A stretch of 64,000 nt of DNA from a virus: positions 186,001 through 250,000 of the IMG/VR virus record IMGVR_UViG_3300031787_007614; one strand, given 5' to 3'. Below are positions 42,445 through 50,601 of this stretch, piece by piece. The notes beneath the pieces are model-generated. The model did not search any database. It was not told the origin of the DNA and saw nothing but the letters and a program-made list of their open reading frames with translations. How positions within the stretch are numbered: position 1 is the stretch's first letter; the number at the start of each line of letters is the position of its first letter. Made by a program: the position numbers and the translations under genes.

Positions 42445-42789
42445 ATGAGACCCATGTGCCCGGCCTGCAATCAACGACCTCGAGCTGTAAACTGCCATAG
42501 AGATGGCAAGATATACTATCGCAGTCGTTGCGAAACTTGCACGAAGAAAAATCGCAAAATCAAAGCACCGGTGCCGCGCTGGCAGTCAAGCGGATATAAG
42601 AAAAAACCCACATGTGATCGATGTGGGTTTAAGGCCAGACATCACAGTCAGTTGCTGGTATACCATGTGGATGGCAACCTCAATAACTGTGAGCTTCGTA
42701 ATTTAAAGACTGTGTGTATGAACTGTGTGGCGGATTTAAAACGCACAGATTCTACGTGGAAGCCCGGGGATCTTGAACCAGACTCTTGA
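42445..42789 (+). CDS. HNH endonuclease with zinc-binding cysteines
   Basis: A 114-residue protein with three CxxC pairs before the active site: CPAC, CETC and CDRCG. YHVDGNLNNCELRNLKTVCM is the HNH core (H-x-D-G-N...N-L-x-T-x-C). The N-terminal half is basic. Such small HNH proteins occur in many phages as free-standing homing or recombination nucleases. It is inserted between gp18 and gene 1, on the opposite strand, and its end overlaps the convergent dNMP kinase gene by 38 bases. Confidence 0.85.
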   Translation: MRPMCPACNQRPRAVNCHRDGKIYYRSRCETCTKKNRKIKAPVPRWQSSGYKKKPTCDRCGFKARHHSQLLVYHVDGNLNNCELRNLKTVCMNCVADLKRTDSTWKPGDLEPDS

Positions 42790-43402
42790 CCTGTTGATAC
42801 AAGTCGTCTAGTGTGCCGTTGTTGTCTAGCACAGCATCAAATTCAGTTCCCACCCAGGCAGTTTCTGACGCATGAATTGCTAGTTTTTCCAGTTTGCGTT
42901 GACTCAGCGCCCAGGTTGAATTGCCATTGGCACCACGATTGACACTTACGGCTGCATTATACCAAGCAGGTTCAGGACCACGCACCACACGCACCACACG
43001 TCCGCCTGCGTTCTTAATGGCTAAAATTTCATTGGGGAAACGGCAGTCTGAGATCACAACATCATCCTGGCTGTGGCGCAGTTTGTTTTCCAAGCTGGCA
43101 ATCCAAATATCATCATGAAACCCGGCTCTGCACACTTCTGTGCCCCAGTATTGTAGTATCCAACGAGGCGTTAGAGTGGGCATGTGCAAGCGTTCTGCCC
43201 ACCACGGATCCACTTGTTCTCGCCATTCACGGGCCATTTTTGTGCGGCCTTCCAGCATGGTTCTGTCCCACCCAAACACTTGTGCCACAGCATCTTTTAA
43301 TGTGCTCGCAAAACTTTCTCTACGAAAGTGGTGCAAGTTTACAAGATAATCAGCTATGGTGTCTTTGCCAGACCCAATGAATCCACATATACCAATGATC
43401 AT
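42752..43402 (-). CDS. gp1: Deoxynucleoside monophosphate kinase (gene 1)
   Basis: A 216-residue kinase (T4 gp1 is 241). Its P-loop is GFIGSGKDT (7-15). PRWILQYWGTEVCR (~75-88) and VVISDCRFPNE (~112-122) are family signatures of the phage dNMP kinase, which converts dTMP, dGMP and modified dCMP to diphosphates for DNA synthesis. Its ATG overlaps the stop of the gene upstream by four bases. The C-terminal 12 residues are encoded in the overlap with the HNH gene. Confidence 0.93.
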   Translation of the reverse strand: MIIGICGFIGSGKDTIADYLVNLHHFRRESFASTLKDAVAQVFGWDRTMLEGRTKMAREWREQVDPWWAERLHMPTLTPRWILQYWGTEVCRAGFHDDIWIASLENKLRHSQDDVVISDCRFPNEILAIKNAGGRVVRVVRGPEPAWYNAAVSVNRGANGNSTWALSQRKLEKLAIHASETAWVGTEFDAVLDNNGTLDDLYQQVKSLVQDPRAST

Positions 43403-44472
43403 ACAAGTTCCATAAATTTTTCTGTCAGTGTGTTTGGGGCCACTTGGTCATGCAGCATGAGAACGTCAATTGCTGATCCGTTGTAACCGTATTTTGCTAA
43501 CATGGCAGCGGCACGATCAAGTTGTTGTTGATATCGTTGCTTGTTGACAGTATAGTTATGTTCTATATCATTTGCAAGAGATTCTGGATGCTCTGTGGCC
43601 AACTTATGCAACGCCAAAATGTTTTCATAAATTAGTTCCAAACGGATGTCATTGTTAACTTCCTGATCATACCCTGGATTGGGTAGGTGTTTTTCAAACG
43701 TTTTGTAGCCTAGCGACTGCAATCGTTCCAAGGTTCCTGCTGGGCCGGCAATCACAAAAGGATGGCGATTGTTGATTGCTTTGTAAGTTTTTTCTGTGGC
43801 CCGAGCAGTCAACGCATTGGATTGTTCAAACATGCTTTCACTGACCAAACTCACGCTGGTATCAGCAAATATTTTTGCATCATAATCACAATAATTACAA
43901 ACGTGAATGCTGGACCCACTCACTATTGGTGTCACCCCATCAGGACTGCCTTGCAGTTGCATAAACTCTTGCCATTGCTGATCAGCTGCATGAGGAATCA
44001 ACTTGCGTACTTGATTTTCAATTTGAACAGGTATAAACAACGACCAGCTCAGTTTATCCAGTTGCTCACGCTCATAAAACTTGTATAACAGTGGTGCTCG
44101 ATGTGGTCTATCAGGTTTGCCAATTAAAAATAAAATGCGACTGCCTTGCTTTGCAACAGGCGCAGGAGCATTGTGGATTGTTTTTAACAACATGAAGTCA
44201 ATATAATCAACATCTATTCCTGGCAAATGTTCTTGAGTGTATTGAGTGTAAAAATTAAAAAACACACAAAATTTCATGCCTAGATTGTGTATGTGTTCTT
44301 GCAGTGCAAGAGTTTGAGCATAGTGCTCTAATGGATTGCAATCTTCTTCCCGACAACCTAATACCAAAACATCTTTGCTTTTTTTAGCAAGAACAGCAAT
44401 GCTGGTCAACAAGTTTTCATAGGATACCGGGCTAAATTTTCCGCCAAAATCAAACGTAACCACCTGAGTCAT
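43399..44472 (-). CDS. Glycosyltransferase-like protein, phage paralogue family A
   Basis: A 357-residue protein. TEKTYKAINNRHPFVIAG (~231-248) then LERLQSLGYKTFEKHLPNPG matches the family A signature. Here the LWDE segment is replaced by HLPNPGYDQ. The C-terminal ~60 residues (HNYTVNKQRYQQQLDRAAAM) form a helix like the one ending the 25119 copy. It sits between gene 1 and dexA, away from the main glycan islands. Confidence 0.62.
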   Translation of the reverse strand: MTQVVTFDFGGKFSPVSYENLLTSIAVLAKKSKDVLVLGCREEDCNPLEHYAQTLALQEHIHNLGMKFCVFFNFYTQYTQEHLPGIDVDYIDFMLLKTIHNAPAPVAKQGSRILFLIGKPDRPHRAPLLYKFYEREQLDKLSWSLFIPVQIENQVRKLIPHAADQQWQEFMQLQGSPDGVTPIVSGSSIHVCNYCDYDAKIFADTSVSLVSESMFEQSNALTARATEKTYKAINNRHPFVIAGPAGTLERLQSLGYKTFEKHLPNPGYDQEVNNDIRLELIYENILALHKLATEHPESLANDIEHNYTVNKQRYQQQLDRAAAMLAKYGYNGSAIDVLMLHDQVAPNTLTEKFMELV

Positions 44473-44478
44473 AGCAAC

Positions 44479-45000
44479 TTATTTCAACTCCCGAACATTG
44501 AGATATTTAAGTGTATTTTGTAACATGCCTATTTGTCTGCGGCAGTCTTCTAGTGCATGGTGAGTGGTGGGAGGCATGGGTTGGCCGGGCCATAAACTGA
44601 ACACTGTGCGGCTGTCTCGTACCATGTAGTACTGCCAGGGTAAGGGTTTGTTGTAGCTCTTGTAGGCATGCTCCAGGATGTTCATGTCGTATGTCGGTCC
44701 TTGCGCCCACACACGCTTGGCATGCCAAATTAATCGGCCTAGTCCATCCAGTGCTTGGTCTAATGGTATGCGATCTTCATCAGCAAAGGCTTCGTCACGC
44801 ACCACAGCAGGTTGTGTGGCCCACCATTCTATGGTGCCTTGCTGTATGCTACGAGTTTCTTGACTTTCCAGTGTGACTCTAGCATAAAATGATTGTTCGT
44901 AACAGCCAGAGCCAAACGGATCAAACGCCTGAGCAGCAATGGTAAGAATAGTAGTGTCGGGGCCTGTTCCCAAGCCCTCAAGATCAATCATCAGGTCCAT
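44479..45000 (-). CDS. dexA: DexA-like 3-prime to 5-prime exonuclease
   Basis: A 173-residue DEDD-type exonuclease (T4 DexA is 227). DLEGLGTGPDTTILTIAAQA (6-25) holds the first Asp and Glu, TYDMNILEHAY (~103-113) the second Asp, and HHALEDCRRQ (~147-156) the His and last Asp of a DEDDh site. The same arrangement is seen in the Rv2179c-like exoribonuclease family. The TATAAT box ends six bases before the ATG, so a leaderless early mRNA is predicted. Confidence 0.85.
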   Translation of the reverse strand: MDLMIDLEGLGTGPDTTILTIAAQAFDPFGSGCYEQSFYARVTLESQETRSIQQGTIEWWATQPAVVRDEAFADEDRIPLDQALDGLGRLIWHAKRVWAQGPTYDMNILEHAYKSYNKPLPWQYYMVRDSRTVFSLWPGQPMPPTTHHALEDCRRQIGMLQNTLKYLNVRELK

Positions 45001-45006
45001 TTGATG

Positions 45007-45035
45007 ATTATAACAGATTTATGACTATGTGTCTA
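45007..45035 (-). promoter_or_regulatory. Early sigma70-type promoter of dexA, leaderless geometry
   Basis: TAGACA (45030-45035), a 17-base spacer and TATAAT (45007-45012) on the minus strand, with extended -10 TGT. The ATG at 45000 is six bases on. Confidence 0.72.
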
Positions 45036-45042
45036 CTGTGTG

Positions 45043-45813
45043 TTAACCAATTACCCAAGTCAACGGTTGTGAGCCGTCTACATACATTTTGAGTTGTTCA
45101 AGAAGAGCATCCATTTGAGTTTGCGCTTCGACTTTCATGGCAGTGCCATTTAGAGTGCCGCCGCCTTGTGGGCCTGCAATTTGACCAAACTTCTCACGGG
45201 CTTCACCAATGATCATTTTGCAGTTGGCAACCATGTAGTCTTTGATCCATTGTTGGATTTGGAAATCACTCAACAAGTTGATTTCAGGTTTTAGATTGTA
45301 AGTCCACAACAACACAGCTTCGCCGGTGCCTTTGGGATCACGAATCAATTGCAGTTTTTTGGTTACAGGATTGTATGTGTAGTTCATGTAGCCACCAAAC
45401 ATTCTGGCAGCCAGTTCCACATACTGTGAGTAAAAGTCGTATGTGGCCAAGCCGCCTGCCACGTTGAAGTTCATCAGATACACATTCAAGCTGGCCTGAC
45501 TAAACGGATCAAAGTTTGATGCAAAGGGTCCAGTTGAGTCACCAAATGTTCTGCGAAATATCTGACGCACACTTATGACTTCTTGCGGCAGCTGGTAGAT
45601 GTTTTCGTCCTTGACCAGGTACATGAAGCTGTAGCTTTCTTCATAGGCATTGTTGGCACGTTGACGATAGGTGCCAATGGTCTTTTGATATGCTGCTTCG
45701 TAATGTTCGGGATCTAGTTCAAGATCGATAATTTGACTGCCCAGCTGAAGCTGTGCATAATCTATGAGATTTTGCTTGAGCGTGGAAAGTGTATCTTGTT
45801 GCTGTTCAGCCAT
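45043..45813 (-). CDS. gp13: Neck protein gp13
   Basis: A 256-residue protein (T4 gp13 is 309). The helical N-terminus (LIDYAQLQLGSQIIDLELDP) and a conserved beta region (PQEVISVRQIFRRTFGDS) match neck-protein relatives of aquatic T4-like phages. It joins gp14 in the collar that closes the filled head. GGAG lies ahead of the ATG, with a GGTAAATA late box. gp14 and gp15 lie 3.4 kb away on the other strand, so the T4 order 13-14-15 is broken here. Confidence 0.75.
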   Translation of the reverse strand: MAEQQQDTLSTLKQNLIDYAQLQLGSQIIDLELDPEHYEAAYQKTIGTYRQRANNAYEESYSFMYLVKDENIYQLPQEVISVRQIFRRTFGDSTGPFASNFDPFSQASLNVYLMNFNVAGGLATYDFYSQYVELAARMFGGYMNYTYNPVTKKLQLIRDPKGTGEAVLLWTYNLKPEINLLSDFQIQQWIKDYMVANCKMIIGEAREKFGQIAGPQGGGTLNGTAMKVEAQTQMDALLEQLKMYVDGSQPLTWVIG

Positions 45814-45830
45814 TGTGGACTCCGATAATG

Positions 45831-46505
45831 TTATTTACCAGGGGTTATCCATTTTTCTAGCTTGGATGCAATCAGTTCATGCCCAAGTTGATTGGGGTGT
45901 GCAAAATTAGGTCTAATAAATTCATTGTCTGCAACATTTAGTAGGTGTTCTCCGTGGTAGTCTGTTGCACCAAACCAGTCTGCGGCTGTTTCTGTTCCTT
46001 GTTTCCAAATTTTACTTGTGTCAACTCCAGGCAGCCATTCAGGATATCGCACCCATCCAGCAAAGTAAAAGTCATTGATTTTGTAATGCTTGGACCAAGA
46101 TTGCAAGGCTGTTATTGTGGCCGAAGAACGCATGACTTCGTGTCCTTTGCGATGAAAGTGCATGAACACCTCACGTGCCCATTCTTTGGCGTCTGTAGGC
46201 CAGTGTTTCCACTCACGATCTTGTTCGTTCCATGTTCCAAATCTAGGCCAGTGTGTAGACCTACCTGGATTTGTTAAAAAAAACACAGCAGTGATTTCGT
46301 CATCAGTGTTGTGATGATCAGCAATGTATTCTTGAAACTGATACAACATGTCCTCATTACTGGCTCCAGCAGATCCGTAGTTGAAAAATTTATCAAAACC
46401 CATTTGACGTTGCAGTAGGTCGCCGTATGGTACCTCATGGGGTGGGGTTAGCTCTCCGCCTTGTGGCCAGCTGTCGCCAAATGTTAATAACGTTTTATGT
46501 GTCAT
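45831..46505 (-). CDS. SGNH/GDSL hydrolase-like protein
   Basis: A 224-residue protein and the most complete SGNH copy: FGDSWPQGGE (9-18) carries the nucleophile Ser, NYGSAGASNEDML the glycine block, FFLTNPGRST the Asn block and FAHPNQLGHELIA the C-terminal His. Expected activity is hydrolysis or transfer of ester groups on a glycan or lipid. It overlaps the radical SAM gene upstream by 11 bases, a pairing also seen at 26 kb. Confidence 0.75.
   Translation of the reverse strand: MTHKTLLTFGDSWPQGGELTPPHEVPYGDLLQRQMGFDKFFNYGSAGASNEDMLYQFQEYIADHHNTDDEITAVFFLTNPGRSTHWPRFGTWNEQDREWKHWPTDAKEWAREVFMHFHRKGHEVMRSSATITALQSWSKHYKINDFYFAGWVRYPEWLPGVDTSKIWKQGTETAADWFGATDYHGEHLLNVADNEFIRPNFAHPNQLGHELIASKLEKWITPGK
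45832..45839 (-). promoter_or_regulatory. Late promoter GGTAAATA for gp13
   Basis: Lies 18 bases before the ATG at 45813 and includes the stop codon of the SGNH gene. Confidence 0.55.
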
Positions 46506-47412
46506 TGGATGCAGTGCCTTTGACTGTGGGGGTAATAATTCTATTGATTCCTTTGTCTGGACAAAATTTACATTGTGGAATTGGGTGCTTTAAACTTTCC
46601 ACCCAATCATCTTTGTAGAGTTCAAAGTTGTCCAAGGTCAGTGGTCGGTAGCTGTTCATGATCTGGCGATCTGATTCAGAAATGTCAAATTGATTTTGTT
46701 CATCAAATTCTGGAAACAGCGCCGCGGGGCCGCATTTGTATATTTTTCCGCGAACAAAGTGATAGCATTTAAATTTAACAAATCCGCACTGTTGATGACT
46801 GCGTATAGGGTCGCTGTCATGAACAATAAATCGGCCAGTGTTGTTTAACTGCACAGCGGATGTTTGGAAATTGTTGGCTAGGTGCATGCAAACAATCACA
46901 CCATTTTTATCAACCACAGTCCAGTATGAATCCCATCCTTGCCAATTTGGTGGTGGGGGGAGGTCTAATTTAAAACCAAATTCTACTACAACGGTATCAA
47001 GAAAATCCAATATGTTTTGACGCAACATTTCAAAGTCTGCTATGTTGTGCAGACTCACTCCAATGTGATTCACTGGCCTTTCTGGCGGTCGGGGTCTGGT
47101 CATTGCCTCATACAGTCCTGGGACATGATTCAGTCGAGTGCCATTGGTCAGTATTTCTACATCGCAATTGAATATTTCATTCAAGCCCACTACCCATTCT
47201 GACAGTGTGGGATTTAGTGTGGGCTCGCCACCTAAGATAGTTATGGCACGTAGTTCAATTTGTTTTGCCCACTGTTGATAGATGCCTTCGTAATCGCTCC
47301 AGCGTTGCCATCCTGAAAATTTATGATTGTTAAAACGGTTGCAATTATCGCAGGTGTAGTTGCAGACATTGGTAATGTAAAATTCTACTTTTTCATCAAA
47401 TTTCAATTTCAT
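46495..47412 (-). CDS. Radical SAM enzyme
   Basis: A 305-residue protein. C17, C21 and C24 form the CxxxCxxC site in ITNVCNYTCDNC. ITILGGEPTLNP is the GGE motif and VEILTNGTRLN the next strand. C-terminal cysteines (CGFVKFKCYHF, CGPAALFP, PQCKFCPDKG) form an auxiliary-cluster region like that of 7841-8686, to which it is closest. It lacks the N-terminal SPASM-like domain of the 26-29 kb pair. GGTAAATA lies seven bases before the ATG. Confidence 0.85.
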   Translation of the reverse strand: MKLKFDEKVEFYITNVCNYTCDNCNRFNNHKFSGWQRWSDYEGIYQQWAKQIELRAITILGGEPTLNPTLSEWVVGLNEIFNCDVEILTNGTRLNHVPGLYEAMTRPRPPERPVNHIGVSLHNIADFEMLRQNILDFLDTVVVEFGFKLDLPPPPNWQGWDSYWTVVDKNGVIVCMHLANNFQTSAVQLNNTGRFIVHDSDPIRSHQQCGFVKFKCYHFVRGKIYKCGPAALFPEFDEQNQFDISESDRQIMNSYRPLTLDNFELYKDDWVESLKHPIPQCKFCPDKGINRIITPTVKGTASNDT

Positions 47413-47419
47413 ATAGCCA

Positions 47420-47427
47420 TATTTACC
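47420..47427 (-). promoter_or_regulatory. Late promoter-like GGTAAATA
   Basis: Ends seven bases (TGGCTAT) before the ATG at 47412. It overlaps the stop codon of the upstream gene. No Shine-Dalgarno sequence is present. Confidence 0.5.
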
Positions 47428-48559
47428 AGCTCTTGAGTATGATCAAGTTCTCTGTGCCACGGGCATTCCATGCAGTTTCTGTGGCTTTGATATCCTTGAA
47501 TGCTTTGCGGGCGGCTGGCTTGCCAGCACCTGTAATACCTTTCAGTTGTTCTGCTGGTTTCCGCAGAGTTTTTTGCATGGTTTCCACAGTTGAGAACCCA
47601 ATGATTGAGTTGTTCTTCACAGTGAATGCCTGTGTGTGGCTGTCTGCCACAAGGTGGATGAGCTTGCGTTTTTTGCTGTCATACAACCAGGCTTCTGTTT
47701 TGTCCACAAGGCTTGCGGCGGGCAAACTCTTGAGTTTGAGCTCTGCAAATTCTGCCAAAATCTTGAACTTGGCCGCACGTTTTTCAGGTGGCACTGCCTT
47801 GACCTTGCGTGGCTTGCGTTCCACTTTCTTGATCTGCACATAAGCACCACAGTCGTTGACCACAGCTTCGCAAAACTTGATCACATTGCGCAGTTGTATT
47901 TTAGAAAGGTAACTGTAGCCTTCAACCAATTGAGGGTCTTTGCCTTCTGCCACACGCTCAAACTCTGCGAGCTTGCGTTTCCAGTTGTCAGAAATTTGAC
48001 TGATCAGTTGTGGTGCTATGTTCAATCCACGCATGATTACCACAGGCTTGAAGTCAGCAGTCATCTTAGCGCCACTCAACATAAATTCATCAAATAAGCC
48101 TTCCAATTCACCGTTACACTCTGCTGCCTTTTCGCGCAGTCGGTCTTGGATGGTAATTCTTGGTGTAGCGTCTTCCACTACTGCTTCGGACGCAACTTCA
48201 TTCTGCTTGCTGTCCAGGATTTCTCGCAGTTGGTTTTCCAGCTTGAGCTGTTCCTCGCCATGCAGTTCCAAGCCCACCATACTCATGCGACACAGCCAAC
48301 CTGTGGTCAGTCGAATTGCTGAGTCTGGAATGCCTTTGAGTAACCGCACATCGGCTTTGCGGTCATGTGCTTCGAGATAGTTTACAATCATGTCCCGGGC
48401 ATCTTTTTTGCCGTAGAAATAGTTGTACCAAGAGAACGCTTTGCTCAGTCGACTGGTGCGATACTCTGTGGGCTGGATTTGCCAAGTAGGCTCCATACCT
48501 AGGATGTTAGTGTCAGAACTGCGAGGGTTTAGCAGTTTAATTTTGAATGTGGTGCTCAT
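47423..48559 (-). CDS. Conserved phage protein of unknown function
   Basis: A 378-residue basic, mainly helical protein. A Lys/Arg-rich patch (KKVERKPRKVKAVPPEKRAA, ~250-269) and a Lys/Ala-rich C-terminus (PAARKAFKDIKATETAW) suggest nucleic-acid contact. The N-terminal FSWYNYFYGKKDARDMIVNY looks conserved. No catalytic motif is recognised. It follows the 95-residue early gene closely and so belongs to the early unit that begins at 48915. Confidence 0.7.
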   Translation of the reverse strand: MSTTFKIKLLNPRSSDTNILGMEPTWQIQPTEYRTSRLSKAFSWYNYFYGKKDARDMIVNYLEAHDRKADVRLLKGIPDSAIRLTTGWLCRMSMVGLELHGEEQLKLENQLREILDSKQNEVASEAVVEDATPRITIQDRLREKAAECNGELEGLFDEFMLSGAKMTADFKPVVIMRGLNIAPQLISQISDNWKRKLAEFERVAEGKDPQLVEGYSYLSKIQLRNVIKFCEAVVNDCGAYVQIKKVERKPRKVKAVPPEKRAAKFKILAEFAELKLKSLPAASLVDKTEAWLYDSKKRKLIHLVADSHTQAFTVKNNSIIGFSTVETMQKTLRKPAEQLKGITGAGKPAARKAFKDIKATETAWNARGTENLIILKSW

Positions 48560-48571
48560 GTGTGTCCTTAC

Positions 48572-48859
48572 TTATTTTACAGGTAAATCTCGGCAGAGTT
48601 CAAACAATTCCGTAGCACGTTTGAGTTTAAAGTTTTTGTGGTTGTACATGTACTTTCTCTTGCGCTCTGCAATGTCCAAAGCCTCCATTAGACGCCATTT
48701 GGTGTCAAAGTCTGACTGCATCAAAATACGATTCATATCCACAATGTCCAGGCTGTATTCCACCCATTTTTCTGTGGCTTGTATACGATCATAAGGAACC
48801 ACTGCTTTGGACTTGTTGGCAGTAGAGTACTTTGCAACAAATTTTGCTGCCTTTTGCAT
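48572..48859 (-). CDS. Small basic early protein
   Basis: From the ATG at 48859 (CAGGAG upstream) the protein has 95 residues, starting MQKAAKFVAKYSTANKSKAV. It is helical and rich in Lys and Arg. FDTKWRLMEALDIAERKRKY and YNHKNFKLKRATELFELC are two amphipathic helices. Nothing identifies its role. Its early promoter and its position ahead of the 378-residue basic protein suggest a host-takeover or DNA-binding role. Confidence 0.72.
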   Translation of the reverse strand: MQKAAKFVAKYSTANKSKAVVPYDRIQATEKWVEYSLDIVDMNRILMQSDFDTKWRLMEALDIAERKRKYMYNHKNFKLKRATELFELCRDLPVK

Positions 48860-48886
48860 ACAGACTCCTGTAGTGAACAAGTGTGT

Positions 48887-48915
48887 ATTATAGCAGATTT
48901 TGATTATTTGGTCAA
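48887..48915 (-). promoter_or_regulatory. Early sigma70-type promoter
   Basis: TTGACC (48910-48915), a 17-base spacer and TATAAT (48887-48892) on the minus strand, with extended -10 TGC. The leader of about 25 bases contains CAGGAG before the ATG at 48859. Confidence 0.85.
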
Positions 48916-49173
48916 GCAGGCAGAAAGTAGTACTAAAGTAAGATCTGATTCCCTGCGGAAGGAAATCCAGAATGGACGATTGGCGCGGCCGTTGTTTTTA
49001 CCAAAGTAAGCATGCCAGTCGTTGGTGGGCATGTAACCTTGGCCTCCCAGTTTGGCTTTGCATACTTGTTCAAAAGATGTGCCTTCTCCCAGCCAACTAT
49101 CACATCGCACAGCAATCACATGCCCATGCTGTTTGAATTGGCGGAATCGGTTGTTCAGTTTAACTACTTTCAT
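48904..49173 (-). CDS. Small basic early protein
   Basis: From the ATG at 49173 the protein has 89 residues, starting MKVVKLNNRFRQFKQHGHVI. WLGEGTSFEQVCKAKLGGQG and NDWHAYFGKNNGRANRPFWI follow. It is Lys/Arg/Gly-rich and probably nucleic-acid binding. An in-frame TTG two codons earlier is less likely. TATACT ends six bases before the ATG, so its mRNA is predicted to be leaderless. The stop overlaps the -35 region of the next promoter. Confidence 0.72.
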   Translation of the reverse strand: MKVVKLNNRFRQFKQHGHVIAVRCDSWLGEGTSFEQVCKAKLGGQGYMPTNDWHAYFGKNNGRANRPFWISFRRESDLTLVLLSACLTK

Positions 49174-49179
49174 GCCCAA

Positions 49180-49208
49180 AGTATAGCAGGTTTGGAATTA
49201 TTGGTCAA
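49180..49208 (-). promoter_or_regulatory. Early sigma70-type promoter, leaderless geometry
   Basis: TTGACC (49203-49208), a 17-base spacer and TATACT (49180-49185) on the minus strand, with extended -10 TGC. It is back to back with the late box at 49215. Confidence 0.82.
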
Positions 49209-49214
49209 CCTGCC

Positions 49215-49222
49215 CATAAATA
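49215..49222 (+). promoter_or_regulatory. Late promoter CATAAATA for gp14-gp15-Nudix, leaderless geometry
   Basis: Ends six bases (TATGTT) before the ATG at 49229. No Shine-Dalgarno sequence is present. Confidence 0.65.
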
Positions 49223-49228
49223 TATGTT

Positions 49229-50599
49229 ATGCCACGCCTAAGTTTATACCGCCCAAATCGCACAAGAGACTACCAATTTTTTGACCGTACTATCAGTGAA
49301 ATGTACACTGTGGGCGGCTTGGATATCCTTGTTCACAAGTATCTAGGGCCAGAAACTGGCGGCCAAGATTCTGCATTCAGCGGCAATGCTGATGCTACAC
49401 AACCTGTTTATGAAACGCAAAGTGTACTGAACATTCAAGACTTGCTGTTGCTGGAAAACAGAGATAGAGTGTATGACACAGATGTTTATGTCATGCGTGG
49501 TGTGTACAACACACAAGATATTGACTTTGATCTCACACAATTTGGTTTGTTTTTGAACAACGACACGCTGTTTATCACGTTCCACTACAACGACATGATT
49601 GACACATTTGGTCGTAAACTCATGAACGGCGATGTGCTTGAGATTCCAAATTTAAAAGATTACAATCCACTGAATCCTGCTATCCCAAAAGCATTTCCAA
49701 AATACTACGTGATACAAGATGCGTCGTTTGCTTCTGAAGGATTTAGCCAAACTTGGTTGCCACACTTGTGGCGTGTGAAAGCCACGCCACTGAACGATCA
49801 ACAAGAATACAAATCAATCACTGATAAACCTTTTGTGGCTGAGTACATTTGGGATCCGGGCGATTTTTACCCCATGGGTTCTATTGTGAACTATGGAGAT
49901 GTGTATTATCAAGCTCAGAAAAATACGCCAGCAGGCACAGAAATAACCAACACTGAATTTTGGGTGCCCTATACTCCTGCCACCATTAGTGATGTTCAAG
50001 GAACTCGTGCCAAAGACACTCAGATCAATGACGCCATACTCACACAGGCCGACGCAGAAGTTCCATTGAGTGGCTATGACGTAACTAAATTTTACATTGA
50101 GCCCACACAAGATGGTCAACCTGCCAATCCAGTAGGCCTTGGGTCAGAAAGCACTGTCACAGTAGATGGCACACAAGGTGGCATGAATGTCACACCAAAG
50201 TCATTTGGTTATACCATGGGTTACCTCACTGGCGACGATATGGCACCAAATGGCCTGCCTGTTACACCTGGCGTGAGTTTCCCAACCAATCCTGTAAGTG
50301 GAGATTATGCCTTGCGACTAGATTATCAACCAAATCGACTGTTCCGCTATGATGGCCGACGCTGGGTCAAAATTGAAAGCAATGTGCGTACAAATCTTAA
50401 CAATGGTCCTACCAATGATACTTTGCGCTCGACCTTTGTGAACAATACATACACTGTGAATACTACAGACCTGGGTAACATACCAAGTAGACAGAGTCTC
50501 AGCGAGATATTGAAACCCCGTGCTGACAACGGTGATCAAGGTGGGGACAAACCTGCTAACCCTAGACCTGGCACACAACCTGGACAAAAGTCAAGTTAA
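49229..50599 (+). CDS. gp14: Neck protein gp14
   Basis: A 456-residue protein (T4 gp14 is 256). The N-terminus LSLYRPNRTRDYQFFDRTIS followed by MYTVGGLDILVHKYLGP is the typical start of gp14 in aquatic T4-like phages. FGRKLMNGDVLEIPNLKDY is another family block. The C-terminal ~150 residues (GGMNVTPKSFGYTMGYLTGD to the Pro-rich tail) extend beyond the T4 protein. gp14 joins gp13 to form the head-tail collar. Confidence 0.85.
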   Translation: MPRLSLYRPNRTRDYQFFDRTISEMYTVGGLDILVHKYLGPETGGQDSAFSGNADATQPVYETQSVLNIQDLLLLENRDRVYDTDVYVMRGVYNTQDIDFDLTQFGLFLNNDTLFITFHYNDMIDTFGRKLMNGDVLEIPNLKDYNPLNPAIPKAFPKYYVIQDASFASEGFSQTWLPHLWRVKATPLNDQQEYKSITDKPFVAEYIWDPGDFYPMGSIVNYGDVYYQAQKNTPAGTEITNTEFWVPYTPATISDVQGTRAKDTQINDAILTQADAEVPLSGYDVTKFYIEPTQDGQPANPVGLGSESTVTVDGTQGGMNVTPKSFGYTMGYLTGDDMAPNGLPVTPGVSFPTNPVSGDYALRLDYQPNRLFRYDGRRWVKIESNVRTNLNNGPTNDTLRSTFVNNTYTVNTTDLGNIPSRQSLSEILKPRADNGDQGGDKPANPRPGTQPGQKSS

Positions 50600-50601
50600 C
50601 A

